Below, in pieces: positions 12,201 to 24,283 of a stretch of DNA of 64,000 nucleotides; position 1 is the stretch's first letter, and every line of letters starts with the position of its first letter. This DNA comes from Datisca glomerata. Lineage: Eukaryota; Streptophyta; Magnoliopsida; Cucurbitales; Datiscaceae. The stretch covers positions 124,001 through 188,000 of the forward strand of contig QANY01004135.1 in NCBI GenBank assembly GCA_003255025.1, given 5' to 3'. A program made the translations under genes and the position numbers. The notes beneath the pieces are model-generated. The model was not told the origin of the DNA. It worked only from the letters and a program-made list of their open reading frames with translations, and searched no databases.

Positions 12201-13344
12201 CATTTCAGACTTAAAAAAATCTTACCATATAATGAGGGTTGATCAACAGTCGGGGCACATAATATTGCACCTCTTAGCCTTGACTCAATTAGAAGGCATC
12301 AAAGACTACGATCGGGTAAGTTAAGAAGGATATTCAAGTTATGTTTCATCGAGTCTGACAAAGCAATTTTACACTGTCTAACTTAATCTGTTAGAGACAT
12401 ATTTTAGATAAACATTCAAAGCAAGTTCTATTATGATAAGACAGAGAACGGTAAAACATTTAGCCTTGGTTATTCCAGTAGGTCGTAATGCAAAATTGAG
12501 TAGGATTCTTGTCAAAATCATATTCCCAATCGCCCAGGACAAAGAAATAGTATATACCTTATGCTTATTAGTAGTGGATTATCCATATAAAAAACTTCAA
12601 GCCTCTTTTACTATTAAGGGACCAACACTGAGATTTCCATGAATTATATTATAACAACCACACAGTTCAAGAATCCCAACCATAACTCCATACAAATTAC
12701 CAACTATAATATGAATTACTAAGTCAATCTCACCAATAAGGTTGCCTTACCCATCTAGACTAATTGGCCGTGGGGTTCAGTTAGATGAACACCACGCCAG
12801 TTCGATAAGGACGAATCATCTTCATGATTCAACCTTATCGAACCAAACATATGTTGATGCATTATTTTCATAATTTGGTCTATATGAGAGAGCCCTTGTT
12901 CACATGGTAATTTTCACAATTCACAATTCAAATATTTCAAGATATCTTTCAAGACAGTTTTCAAAGATAATCGTCAGGAAGATCCTATCACAAGGAAAGA
13001 GTCATTATGTAAGTCAAAGTAGTCTTGCCAACAAAGTAGTTGTATCCATATATTATGAACCGGCCTTGGGGTTTGGTTAGGTGGAGCGCCAACCAGTTTG
13101 GCTGGTCAAACAATATAAACTTCGCTGAATCATTTTTACCTTTAATGCAGTCAAGTCGAGCCATTTTTATAGTTGCGTTCAACTAAACCTTTTTTCACAT
13201 GGTTCGAATAATTCATGAACTCTGAGGATCGTCCACAAACGAACCTAGATCATGGATCACAAATCAAGCTTGGTAAACTGGTCACTTTATTTTCAGAGTC
13301 TGATTCATTCAACTTGAACTCAAAAAGTAGAGGCAACTCTAGAG
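12201..13344. other. No recognised gene; a diverged repeat pair
   Basis: Short ORFs here match nothing I know. Two related segments lie about 300 bp apart: ggccgtggggttcagttag at 12766 and ggccttggggtttggttag at 13062. Each is followed by a similar gaacaccacgccag / gagcgccaaccag phrase. They look like old repeated DNA. Confidence 0.4.
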
Positions 13345-13625
13345 GTCGAAAATGGATTGGCCCAGGCCTCAGCTCATAAGTCCGAAACCCTTTAAATCAG
13401 TCTCGAGCTTGCCCCATATTCTTTGACCCATTATGGAAAGCTCATGGTTTCTCCATATAAAAATAAGACATCTAGTATTCATTCTCTAGCTTTCTAGCCT
13501 TACGTTGTCAAAGTCATTATTGACTTTAGCGTCATAGTCTAATTGGCTAGGCACCACACTAGTGTCATAGTCAAATTTAGACTCTTTCGTTCACTCTTTT
13601 TCTCTTATTCTCAGTTTCATCATCT
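13345..13625 (+). repeat. Tat-like LTR remnant (R/U5-like)
   Basis: The series catataaaaataagacatc, a pyrimidine-rich stretch, then attgactttagcgtcatagt and aggcaccacactagtgtc follows the layout of plant Tat-type LTRs (TATA-like box, then 'gactt.agcgtc...ggcacc'). The segment 13350-13443 is also related to 49143-49247. Ends cannot be set. Confidence 0.4.
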
Positions 13626-14688
13626 AGTTACCTGACGATGCGTGACAACATCTCTAACAGTAGATTTCCAGCATCTACAGTTACATCCCCTCAAAACTGG
13701 TCCATTGGCTATACTAGTTCTACATATCAATAGTCAATATACACAGCAGTAAGAAAACTGATGCATTTTTTTTCTGAAAAGGGCTTTACTTTTTTTTTTT
13801 TTTTCAGTTCAGCAATGCTAAAAGATCTCCAACTTTGTGATTATAGGGAAAGAGTTATTGGAATCAAACATCAAGGCTCCAACTTTTTCTTGCTATCTGG
13901 CTATACATTCTTTAGGATCGCGTTAACTTAAGTAAATGTAGTTGGATCAGACTTGCAGCTAGTTGTCTTTTCTTGCTTTGGTCTAAATCTTTGCTAAGAA
14001 GTTATCCACCTTGTTGAAGATGGTTTGGTTTTTCTTTTATCTTTTATGGCCTCCTTGACCAATTAATTATTCATCTTAATTTAATTTTCTCATATCATAC
14101 ATAATGAAGGATATTAGTACACCTTTTTAATTAAGAAAAAAACATTTGTGTTATTTTTAAGTACTTACTAAAACATGAGATAATTTACTTGGTAAATCAA
14201 TGCCCACGATTACTGCCTCAGAACTTTGAGATGATTAGATGTTAGAAATATTTGTGTAATTAGACCATTAAATAGGACATTTATATGGTAGGTTTCACAC
14301 ATATATGGTAGGTTTCACACACATATATTTGTGATATCAGTATCATCTATTAACTACAATATGAGATTATTAAGACAATAATATAATTGGTCTTGATCAC
14401 ATTTGAGTGAATTAGAGTACGTTTTCAATATATCCTTCGCGATAAGATTTAATGTCTCTCAGTAGTATAGCTATACAAGTTATCCCACATTTCTCAAAGT
14501 AAGCTTAAACTCTTATATGTAATAAATAATGTTCATGTGCCTATTGATTTAATGGAAAACATGACGCTACTCAATCCTTGCCATTAGTGGTGCATGCCTC
14601 GTGTGCTTTGATGGCACATTTTGCACATGCATATTCTTCTGAGGAGCTTTATACCTCGTTTGACAATCAGAATAGTATTAGATAGTAT
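13626..14688. other. No recognised gene
   Basis: AT-rich DNA with no protein similarity that I can see. It contains a short tandem duplication of about 20 bp (atatggtaggtttcacac) at 14283-14322. Confidence 0.5.
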
Positions 14689-14693
14689 TGTAC

Positions 14694-15377
14694 TTGAACA
14701 TGTGAAAAATACTCGTTGCCACATGGACAAAGGGGACCTACTCAGGGCTCGTGGAAAGCAGTAGAAAAGTAGAAATGAGTTACAGGCTGAAGTCATGAAA
14801 CACCTCAAGAAAGGGGATCATCACCTCAAGAACGGGGCCAGACCCTCAAGAACGGGGATCATCACCTCAAGAATGAGGATCATCATCTCGAGAATGGGGT
14901 CAGCACCTCAAGAACTGGAAATATTGACTAGTTAACAAGAGCGGACAGAAAAGGTTTAGTCGGTAGTCAAGTGGATGTGATTGATTTGGTAAGATGAATG
15001 AACAGAATGAGACAGATTAGTAGGCCGCCAAGTGGTTGTGACTGATTGACGGCTGAGCGAGACACATGAAAAATGAGAAAGAGAAAGGGGCCCATACCTA
15101 GCAATGTAACCCCCACGAATGGGTGTAACCCCTAGACATAATAAGTGCCTCATTTTAGATTGTTATTTTGATCAACTCATGCAATTTGAAAATACTATAT
15201 AAGATCAATGTATTAAACGAAAAAGACATTCAATACAACAAAAAACATAACTCAGGGCATTTACTCCTTGCTTTTGCTTGTTATTAATCTCTCTCTTTCT
15301 CTCCCTCTTATTAATACTTATATAAAAATATCATTATCAAGATTTTTTCCTTTGAGCTATGGTTAATAGAAAAATCT
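14694..15377 (+). repeat. 5' LTR of the Tat element
   Basis: Starts T-TGAACATG after TGTAC; one extra T precedes the TG. It shares gacctactcagggctcg, the cacctcaagaacggggatcat repeats, tgaaatattgactagttaac and the promoter-like ctatataagatcaatg (15196-15211) with the 3' copy. The end is set by alignment to the 3' LTR (aatagaaaaatc). It is about 88 bp shorter than the 3' LTR, mainly from fewer internal repeat units. Confidence 0.85.
14798..14925. repeat. Internal ~21-bp repeats of the 5' LTR
   Basis: Units of the form cacctcaagaacggggatcat alternate with cacctcaagaacggggcca, about six units here. The 3' LTR (24386-24605) has about ten, so copy number changed after insertion. Confidence 0.8.
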
Positions 15378-15384
15378 TTTATAT

Positions 15385-15404
15385 TTTTTGTGCTTTCATT
15401 GAGA
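15385..15404 (+). other. Post-LTR leader / putative primer binding region
   Basis: The sequence ttttgtgctttcattgagag lies just inside the 5' LTR. The near-identical tttggtgctttcattgagag follows another LTR at 50191, so this is a conserved leader, probably including the primer site. I cannot name the tRNA. Confidence 0.5.
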
Positions 15405-15447
15405 GTTAAGAGAAAGGCTCAAGAGACCCACCCTACAAGCCACAAAC

Positions 15448-16560
15448 ATGGGTAGAACCAAATCCAACACAACTCTAAACGGAGACAAGATGTCCAGAAA
15501 TGAAGAAGAGCACACATATCAACCAACCCCACCCGCATAAATGCTGCAGACAATCCTAAATGAGATGCATGAGATGGAACGGAGGAACACTGCAGCAATG
15601 CATAATGCATGGCAGAATGTGCAAGAGCAAATCAACATGCTACAATAAGATCTTACAAAAATGAGAGCAAAGGTGAGCAAACAGGTGAATGACAACGAAC
15701 AGAAAAATGACGATGAACAGGAAACCCACTCCGGGGCAACCATCGAGACCAAAGGCAAGGGGACTGCGAGGATAGTAGAAACACGCAGCGAGAAGAAGAA
15801 GTCCAGTCACAAAACCTTGTGAAGGAAGCTACAGGGGAGGCTCGGTAATCCCAAGTCATGTCAAAGGAAGCGATTAAAGAATTATTTGACCAAAAGATGA
15901 TGGAGATAAGGAATCTTGGGAGTATGGGAAAAACTGACATTGAATCTTTTATCTAGACGCCGTTTGGCCCAGAAGTCCTGACAGCACCCGTACCTAAAAA
16001 AATTGTGGCCCCCAGGTTCAAATGTTACGAAGGAAAGTATGATCCCGTAGACCACCTTCGACGATTCAAACAAGACATGACACTGCACCAACACGCTGAC
16101 AAGTTGATATACTGAATGTTCCCCACCAGTTTAGACGGACGACTTTGAAGTGGTATCATTCCTTACCGACACACTCAATCATGAGCTTCGCTACCTTGTC
16201 CTTCATTTTTGTAGAACAATACTCAACGTAATGTACCGTCATGGAAGACTCGGAACACTTAATGACAATCTCTACTAACGAAGGGGAGTCCTTGTGGGAA
16301 TACGCTCATCGCTTCAAAGATGAAATGGCCAAGGTTGAGAACTACGATGACCGATTCGCTAGACCATCCTTTCGATGAGGTCTAGAATTGGAGTCACCAT
16401 TTTTCGAGGACCTGTTCAAGGTGAAGCCCATTTCTATGGAGGAGGTTTTCCAACGGGCGCAGGCCTATATCACCTTGGAGGAAGAGAATATGAGTATGTG
16501 AAGAACAGTTGAGCGGAAAAAAGAAGAATCCTAGAAGTAAGAAAGAAGTGTAAGACCTGA
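15448..16560 (+). pseudogene. Tat gag (broken)
   Basis: A start codon at 15448 opens MGRTKSNTTLNGDKM, continuing through a charged, coiled-coil-like region (EMHEMERRNTAAMHNAWQ). The gag core is APRFKCYEGKYDPVDHLRRF (16010-16070) with HQHADKLIY, then EGESLWEYAHRFKDEM (16280-16330) and ITLEEENM (near 16480). In-frame stops occur at 15538 and later, and frames shift at least twice. The KYDPVDHL-type core is the retrotransposon gag family typical of Tat. It would form the particle shell. Confidence 0.8.
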
Positions 16561-17149
16561 TAAAAGGAAGCATGATGAAATAGAAAGAACAGATAGGATG
16601 AAAGTCCAATAAGACATGAATACCCACCAGAGGTGAGATTTTGACAGAGTCCACCCGAGGGACAAAGTCTCCACACAGTTGACCATCCTGATCAACCAAA
16701 TACTGGATATAATTAAAGATAAAACTTGGCTGAAAATAATGGTCCAGTTCACCAAGGAACCTAGCTACAAAGATAAAGACAAATATTAAGAGCAACGAAC
16801 ATTACACGCGAGACTGTTTTCAGCTCAAATACTATATCGAGCAGCTAATCAAAGAAGGATACTTTAGCTAATTTGTGAAAATAGATGAACAGAGACGCGA
16901 GATTAAGAAAGACAGTCGAGAAGAGGACATGAGGGATTATGGAAAGCAGCCCCTCCACATCGTCGACACACTTATAACATTAATCGAACAAGAGGGGATG
17001 ACAAGAAAGAAAAGGAAGATATACTATAAACAATCAACATTTGAAAGACATGAGCAAAAGTCCTTAAACGACAATGGGGATTGGCCGCTAGTGTTCAACA
17101 ACTCCGATTTGGAACATGACAGACACCACAACGATGCCCTCATCATTTC

Positions 17150-17605
17150 AATATAGGTTGGTCACTGCTTGTTGAGGAGTGTCTTGATGGACGATGGGAG
17201 CGCAATGAACATCCTATACTGAGCGACCATGGAGTAAATGTCCATGAGAGGTCAAAAGTTACAAGGGACTTCGTAGCCGTTGATCAGTTTCAATGGAGCC
17301 ATTAGCTACTCCGAATGAACTCTAACTCTCCCAGCAAGGGCATATCCGTTTAACCATATGATCGAGTTAATGGTACTGGGAACACCCTACCTGTACAACG
17401 CGATCCTGGGGAGAACCGGACTCCACAAAATGAAGGGTGTACCCTCAAGATTCTACCAAGTGTTGAAATACCCATCACTAGAGGGAGTGAAAACAATAAG
17501 GGGCGATCAGGCCGCAGCTCGAATCTACTCAGTGACCACTTTAGACTCTGCTAAGAAAAAGGTTACAAAGAAGGCCGAAGGAAAAAGACCTGCATATATA
17601 TAGCA
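17150..17605 (+). pseudogene. Tat aspartic protease (broken)
   Basis: LMDDGSAMNIL near 17187-17218 sits where the catalytic D-G/S motif is expected (VLVDGGSSADIL in intact relatives). It is followed by the well-kept block LGTPYLYNAILGRTGLHKMKG (17370-17445), then VPSRFYQVLKYPS and GDQAAARIYS. This is the pepsin-like retroviral-type protease that cuts gag-pol. A stop near 17220 separates the active-site part from the rest. Confidence 0.78.
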
Positions 17606-17769
17606 ATCACAGGAAAACGAGTTAGATGACTTGAGATACAAGGCTAGAGAAGAAAATGAACCCATATGTTTGGAAGAAGAGATTCAGAAGATAACCAACG
17701 TTGGCGCTCGACTCAAAGAAAATGAGAAAAAGAAGTTCATAAAAGTTCTAAGGGAAAACAGAGATATAT

Positions 17770-18650
17770 TTGCAGTGGTGGCATAAGAGATGTCCGGTAT
17801 GTTAGAAGAGATCATCTGCCACATATTGAACATAAATCCTACTGTGAAACCTGTGAAACAAAGGAAGAGAAGCTTCACTCCCAAATGGAATCAAGTGATC
17901 AAAAAGGAGGTTGAGAAGCCCTTAGCAGCGGAATTCATCAAATAAGTAAACTACCCCGAATGACTAGCTAATGTAGTAATGGTATGAAAGAAGAAAGGAA
18001 AGTGGATGATCTGTGTTGACTTCATTGACTTAAACAGGCATGCCCCAAGACGAATACCCACTGCCAAGGATAGATCAAATGGTAGACGTCACTTTGGGAC
18101 ACGAACTTCTAAATTTTATGGATGCTTACTCAGGCTAATCAGGTGAAAATGTTCCAACCCGATAAGGAAAAACCTATTTTATTACTGAGTACTTCGTTTA
18201 TTACTACAAAATCATGTCGTTTGGTCTAAAGAACGCAGGTGCAACCTATCAAAAGTTGGTGAACAAAGTCTTCCACGAGCAGATAAGAAAGAATATGGAA
18301 GTCTATGTCGATGACATGCTGGTCAAAAGTAAGAAGCGGGAAGACCACATTCATGACCTTGAAGAATCCTTCTCTATTCTAAAGTAAAATTTCATGAAGC
18401 TGAACCTGGAGAAGTGAACTTTTAGAGTGGCAGTGGGAGATTCCTTGAACACCTAATTTCACAACTGGGAATCAAAGTACACCCAGACCAGGTAAAGGCG
18501 ATCACAAAAATGAAGTCCGCATAGAACCTCAAAGAAATCCAAGGGTTAATAGGAAGATTGACTGCCTTGAAAAGGTTCATCTCCAGATCGACAGACAGAT
18601 GTAAACCTTTCTTCGAGAGATTATGAAAAAACTCTGCGAGCGGCTAGAAT
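17770..18650 (+). pseudogene. Tat reverse transcriptase (broken)
   Basis: Motifs appear in order across frames: EIICHILNINPTVKPVKQRKR (17800-17870), KKGKWMICVDFIDLNRHAP (17990-18050), MSFGLKNAGATYQKLVN-type sequence (18210-18260) and the catalytic YVDDMLVKSKK (18304-18336). LEFLEHLISQLGIKVHPDQ and KEIQGLIGRLTALKRFISRS follow to about 18600. This is typical Tat RT. Multiple stops and frameshifts are present, for example around 18050-18180. Confidence 0.85.
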
Positions 18651-18659
18651 GAAGACTAC

Positions 18660-19030
18660 GAAGAAGCCTTTACCAAAATTAAAGATGACCTAATGACTCC
18701 CCCTTACTCTCCAAACCTACTCCTGGTGAACAACTTTTGTTATACATAGCCATCTTCGTGAGGGCAGTCAGTGCAGTGCTCATCAAAGAAGACGAAAGAA
18801 AATAGAAACTTGTATACTTCATGAGCAAAATTCTTGTAGTGATGGAGACAAGATATAAACAAATGGAGAAACTAGTACTGATCATTATAACTGCGGCACA
18901 AAAAAAGACCTTATTTCCAACCCAAAGCATCAAGGTATTAACCGATTTTCCCATTAAAGGCCTTCTACACTCGATAGAGGCAAGCGGGAGAATATAAAAA
19001 TGGTCAATTGAGCTAAGCCAGTACGACATC
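18660..19030 (+). pseudogene. Tat RNase H (broken)
   Basis: A degraded RNase H follows RT. Recognisable pieces are ISAVLIKEDERK, VYFMSKILVVMETRYKQMEKL, LIITAAQKK and LTDFPIKGLLHS (about 18760-18970). Frames change several times. Confidence 0.65.
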
Positions 19031-19069
19031 AGTTACGAGTCGCAGACTTCACTGAAGGGGAAGTTGAAT

Positions 19070-19400
19070 GGGAAACTCATCAAACAGGAAAATATGGAAT
19101 TTGGAAACTCTTTGTTGACAGTGCTTCGAACAGTAGAGGAGAAGGAGCAGTGGTGGTAGTGCAAACTCCCTTTGGAGATATATTGGAATACTCTCGCTGA
19201 TAGTGAGAGTATCCCTGTTGTGGAATACGAGGTGACTAATGTTAAAATTTTATCTGATTCCATGTGGATTGTGAAATAGGTCACAGGGGAATATGTAGCA
19301 AAAGATGAACGAATGGTGAGTTATTTACAACGGGTAAATGATCTCCTCAGCACGATAAAAGAATATGATATCTAACAAATTCCAAGAACTGAGAACAAGC
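19070..19400 (+). pseudogene. Tat second (archaeal-type) RNase H
   Basis: WKLFVDSASNSRGEGAVVVV (near 19100-19160) matches the W-LYVDG-SN--GSGAGI start of the archaeal-type RNase H that plant Tat elements carry after the retroviral RNase H. VEYEVTNVKILSDS and YVAKDERMVSYLQ (19220-19330) continue it. The domain is interrupted near 19200 and elsewhere. Confidence 0.7.
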
Positions 19401-19619
19401 ATGTTGGTGCCATGGCAAATCTGGGATCTTCATTACGCTTGCCCTACAAAAGGAATGTCCCCGTAGAAATTCTGAAGAATCCAAGCACTTCGCTCGCATG
19501 GAATAACGTGACTGATGTAGAAGTTGAACGGGAATCAAGTTGGCAGGACGACATAATCCACCTACTTAAAGAAAAAATGCTTCCTAAAGAAAAACAACTT
19601 GCCAAAAAGGTTCAACAAT

Positions 19620-20790
19620 AGAGTACAAGGTATACGATGATTAACGGGGTATTATATAAGAAAATGTTTACAAGACCGTACCTGAAGTGTCTACGTAAAA
19701 AGGAGGCCCAATATGTGTTAGTAGAAATTCACAAGGGCATATGCGAGAACCACACTAGGGGTAGATCACTAGCCTATAAGGTCATGAACGAAGGATACTA
19801 CTGTTCGTGAATGCATCAGGATGCCAAATAGTATGTGGAAAGATATGACAAATGCCAACATTTCACGCTCGTAGCAAAGATGGCCCCATGAGAACTCAAA
19901 ACGGTGGCTAGTCCTTGGCCGTTCATATAGTGGGCCCTAGATATTGTTAGGCCACTCCCCACGACCTATTCCCAGAAGAATTTTTTATTGGTAGCAACAT
20001 ATTATTTTACTAAGTGGATTGATGTTGAAGCCTTTGCTAGAATCTGTGAGGAAGAAGTAAAAAGGTTCCTATGGAAAAACTTGGTGTGCATGTACGAGAT
20101 CCCCCATATCTTAGTATTTGACAACAGACTTCAATTCACCAAGAGCTTAGTAAAAAAATTTATGAAGATCTGAAGATCACGAATCACTTCTCCACGCCTT
20201 ACTACCCACAGGGGAATGAGCAAACAGAAAGATCAAACCAGACTATACTTGACAACCTGAAGAAACGGCTGGAGTCCACCAAAATAAAATGGGTGGAAGA
20301 GATACCCGCAGTCTTATGAGTATACAGAATGACTATAAGAGAGACAACAGTAGAAACCCCATTCAAGCATAAACATACGAAGCAGAAGCATTCATTCTTG
20401 TATAAATTAGAAGCCCTACCGTCAGATCCAAGCTAAATGAATAACAAAATGGAGAACTCCTAAGAAATGGTCTTGACGAATTAGAGGGAAGAAGGGAAGC
20501 GGCCCTGATCAGAATGTCCCGTTACAATCAGAAAAAAAGATCTTATTTCCACAAGAAGGTAAGAAAGCGTGAATTCCAAACAGGAGACATAGTCCTAAAA
20601 AAAATCTTCCAAATGGAATGGAAGCTCGGGCCGACCTGGAAAGAACTATACATCATCAGTAAAATAGAAAGAAGTAACTATTATCACTTGGAAATAGAAG
20701 AGGGAACAGAATTACAGAAGCCATGGAATGTGATTCATCTAAAAAAAATATTGTGTAAAGAAAGTAAGAAATCAGTTATAATAGGACGCT
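19620..20790 (+). pseudogene. Tat integrase (broken)
   Basis: The zinc-binding part reads EIHKGICENHTRGRSLAYK then YDKCQ (19720-19860). The core reads PFIQWALDIV-like DIVRPLPTTYSQKNFLL, then YYFTKWIDVEAFARI (20005-20050) and [38 protein letters not shown] (20200-20260) follows after a frameshift at about 20160. The C-terminal part, GDIVLKKIFQMEWKLGPTWK to LEIEEGTELQKPWNVIHLKK, ends near 20750. Characteristic of Tat integrase; stops preclude function. Confidence 0.85.
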
Positions 20791-20871
20791 TTGCCATGGT
20801 TTTTTCCGCAAGGGTTTCCCATGTAAAAATAGTGCTGCCAATATTCTCTCCTCAACAGAATCACTACTGAA

Positions 20872-21103
20872 AAGGAACTAAGGGTATAAAAAGTTCTTGG
20901 CAGGAGCAGTTCATAAGCCCTACTCCCATAAGGAACCAAGGACATAAAAAGTCATTGGGAGGGGCAGTTCATAAGTCCTACTCCCGGAAGAAACTAAGAG
21001 CATAAAATGTTCTTGGGAATGGCAGTTCATAAGTCCTACTCTCAGAAGGAACTAAGGGCAAGAAAATTCTCTGGGAGAGGCAGTTCATCAGTCTTACTTC
21101 AAA
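20872..21103 (+). repeat. 58-bp tandem array between pol and antisense ORF
   Basis: Four copies start at 20872, 20930, 20988 and 21046 with an exact 58-bp step. The core is aaggaactaagggcataaaa ... gcagttcataagtcctactc. A fifth, decayed partial unit follows to about 21140. Tandem repeats in this position are common in Tat elements. Confidence 0.85.
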
Positions 21104-21594
21104 AAAAAAATAGGGGCATGAAAAACCTTTGAGCCTTAGGGAAAATAATTGAAGAAGGAAAAATCATGGAAGCAGGAGATTCCAACATGCCCACTTGCAA
21201 TAAATGAGAAGGAAATTAACAGATAAAAAGCAGAAATGGCCAAAACGGGTAAGAATACTCTTGCCTAGACATTTCTTGAAAAAACTTCCAAGTGTTTAAA
21301 GGAGTGTGTAGTTGATAAATTTACTTAACTATTTGAAAAGTTAACCATGGAAACTATTAAAAGGGAAAATCTCTTTTATTTCTTATGAAACTAATCTAAA
21401 ATAGTCGGTAAGACTAAAAAAAAGATTGATAAACTTATACTAAGTGCTAAGGGAAGTGACATAGCATATTGAAGAAATGAGTCATTTCATTGAAAATGAA
21501 AAATTACAAAATAATTCCAAAGAAAAAGTAAAGACAACGAAAAATGCGAGAAAAGGAAAAATTGCTAAGTTTTTGCGTCCCCGAGAGTAACATC

Positions 21595-23145
21595 AACAGC
21601 CGCTTCAGTAGTGGAAGTGGGAAGCTCATAATCAACAGGATCATCACGAAATGGGACCAGTGACATGCGGGGAGATTTTTTAGTATTGGCGTCGCGGTAA
21701 CCCGCTGTATAACCTATCTGTTCATACTCATCAACCATAGCCTGGTACTCGGCCGCAAGACCAACCTCTCAATCACGGGAATTAGCCAAAGCTTCCTCGA
21801 CCTCAGTAAGCTTTGTCTGAACAACGAACAAGTTCTCCCTGCTTATCTTGGAGATTCTCTCTGCCTCCTGCAATGACCACTCAAGCTTCGACTGTTTAGC
21901 CATAGCCGCATCTAGTTCGGAAGTCAAACATGCAACAACCCGTTGAAGATCAGCCTCCACCTTTTTAAGATCGTCCAGTTCTGAGACAACAACACCGTAA
22001 GCCTTGACAGTTTCCATTACCTTTCTCCTACAACTGGCTATCTCTTCATCAACAGCGTGAATATCCTCTTGTAGCCCATTGTGGTAAGTCACAGCCTGTT
22101 CAAAAAGTGTTAGTCAAAATTGGAAAGAAATTTACATAGAAAAAATAGGGATGTAAAGAGGCAAAAATGAAAGTACGTGCATCAGAGAATGACTCAGGCT
22201 GATAACCTTATCATCGATGGACATCTGGCGGAGTACATGAGTGTATGCGTAAGATATAATCCCCTTCACGACCATGTGTGAAGAGCGGGGATCCTTCAAG
22301 AAGCTGACATTAGCGGGAGCTGGTGGAGTCGTAAGGTATCGCCGCCACCTCTAGACACCCATCTCATCGGATAGATGTGGGGAACCAGAGGAAGGGGAGA
22401 CTGAAGTTTTACCAGGCGAGGGAGGAGCCACAACAGTCCTCTCTGGAACAGGGGAAATTTCATCAACAGGGGCAGGGAGATCAGGGACGGGGGGAGTAAC
22501 ATCCCCTGAAGCGACACCTGATGAGCTGGCATTCCTCGTCTTTTGACGCTTGCTCTCACCAGGTACCCCCTAAAAATTACTCTTAAGACACTTCGACATC
22601 TCAAGCTTGTTATATGCCAAATAAAAAATCGCATCCTGTTTTTGTGCCTCCTTCTTTATAGCTTTCTGTTGAGTTTCACGTTCTCTTTCTTCTTCTTTAG
22701 CAAACCCCTTCCCTTCTCACTTTGACTCTGAGGATTCAAAAGAACTTGACCAGACTATTTAATGAAAAGTAAGAACATGGATTGCAATGAGGATGTCCCG
22801 AGGGACTTTTATTGTTGAAGATGAAGGTGTAACAGTCTCAACAACTGGAATGGGTGTGACCGCGACTTCGATCTCACTCCTTGGGTCAAGGAGATCTCTC
22901 CAGTCCCGTTCCAGGAAATTATAGGTGACACAAAGTCATACGGCTACTTCTTTCAGGGTGAAAGACCTTTTCTTCTGATTCTTGTCTGTACAAAACAAAA
23001 ACATGTTAGTGTAAAGAAAAGATAAACGCAATAATAAAACAACAAAGTTAAAACAATAAAAAAGCAAGGGGAGCTCTGACCACTTACTGTACTCCCCAGA
23101 TACGAGGAGCGACCCAGTGGCCGTCGCCACCCTAGTTTCCACCTA
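21595..23145 (-). pseudogene. Antisense extra ORF of the Tat element, spliced, coiled coil
   Basis: Read on minus, this looks like a multi-exon gene opposite to gag-pol. It opens METRVATATGSLLVSGEY (from 23142), then a GT...AG intron 22986-23087. Exon sequence follows with FLERDWRDLLDPRSEIEVAV (near 22920-22860), an acidic and lysine-rich region, then a proline-rich stretch VTPPVPDLPAPVDEISPVPE (22500-22440). A second GT...AG intron, 22096-22176, joins SLSHSLMH to AVTYHNGLQEDIHAV in phase. The end (22092-21769) is a heptad-like coiled coil rich in E, K, L. In-frame stops near 22353 and in the lysine-rich part show decay. Antisense extra ORFs between pol and the 3' LTR are known in Tat elements; their function is unclear. 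Confidence 0.7.
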
Positions 23146-23159
23146 AAAGAATAGTACCC

Positions 23160-24283
23160 TCCTCCCAGCCTTTATCCCCATTGGGGAGGTGAATGACTAG
23201 TCCTCCACGCTTCTCACTCGTGTGAGGAGTTAAGTAATAGAGCAATCCATGACTTTTCAGTATATATAAGACGCAAATCGATTTAAACTTATGTTTAAAT
23301 TATGCCTCCTGTTAAGGGTTTCGATCCTTAAAAGAACCCTATAAGTACTAGGGGTATATTGGGAAGGGGCGAGGTTGAAGGCCTAAAAAATTCTTGAAAA
23401 ATAGGAGAGAAAGGAAGTTTTAAACCTAAGCTATGTACATCGGGGCTAGAGAAATTTGATATGGGAGATTACATGGGAAAGATTTAGGGATTCCTTCCTC
23501 GAAACCAAAGACTACGTCTGGTGGGAAGGCATCCTGATGAAGGGCAAGGAAACGATTGAATTTGTTCCTATTTCTAACTAGGGGAACAGTGAGCTTAAAT
23601 AGATTCTCTTATATTATTATCAGGGAAAGAAATGTGAAACATAAAGACGTGAAGAAAAGAAACAACAAAGACGAAGAAGGTAAACTTACAAAAGGTAGAA
23701 ATGAGCGTGAAAAGAAAAAGTAAGGCAAACCACCGTGATATAAGCTACGAACGCCAAAATCGAGTTCAAAACGTTTAATGGATTTGAAAGTGAAAAGACA
23801 TTAGTTCTAAAAAGGGGAAGGACAAACAACTGGTGCATGGGAAGAGGTGTAATGAAATGATTACGACTGGTCTACCTAAAACGGGCAAGCCAATGACAAC
23901 ATGACAACAGCTAGAGAGAAAAAAAAGTTAACGGGCCAGAAATACGCATGATGCAAAGAACTATAAATGAAACAACGCGTATGAGGAACGAAAAATGAGA
24001 CCTACATGCGCGCATGTCGTGGAAAAATAAGGAGACACAAAGACGAAATATAATTTATGAGGAGCGTGTCAGCAACCCTAGAAATGAGGCAATGATGGTA
24101 CATCATTTCATTATTTAAAAAATAAATGACTTTTCTTGCTAAACAATTAATATTTAGCAGGAGAAAAGAAGATCTTGGATTGGTAAAAGTAAACCAAAGA
24201 TAGCCACTCTCCCAAAATTGGGCGCGTTCTGAGAGCATTCATTGCACTTCGACAAAGCATCGCTGAAGAGCAATGAGGGAAAA
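23160..24283 (+). other. Tat 3' untranslated region and purine tract
   Basis: No further ORF is convincing. A TATA-like agtatatataagacgc on plus at 23259-23274 has no clear role. The purine run gaagagcaatgagggaaaa (24265-24283) directly before the 3' LTR is the likely polypurine tract. Confidence 0.6.

Noticed and set aside
15519..16795. Several 60-130-residue ORFs on minus across the Tat gag
   Set aside because: They are shadows of the gag reading frames on plus, which carry recognisable gag motifs.
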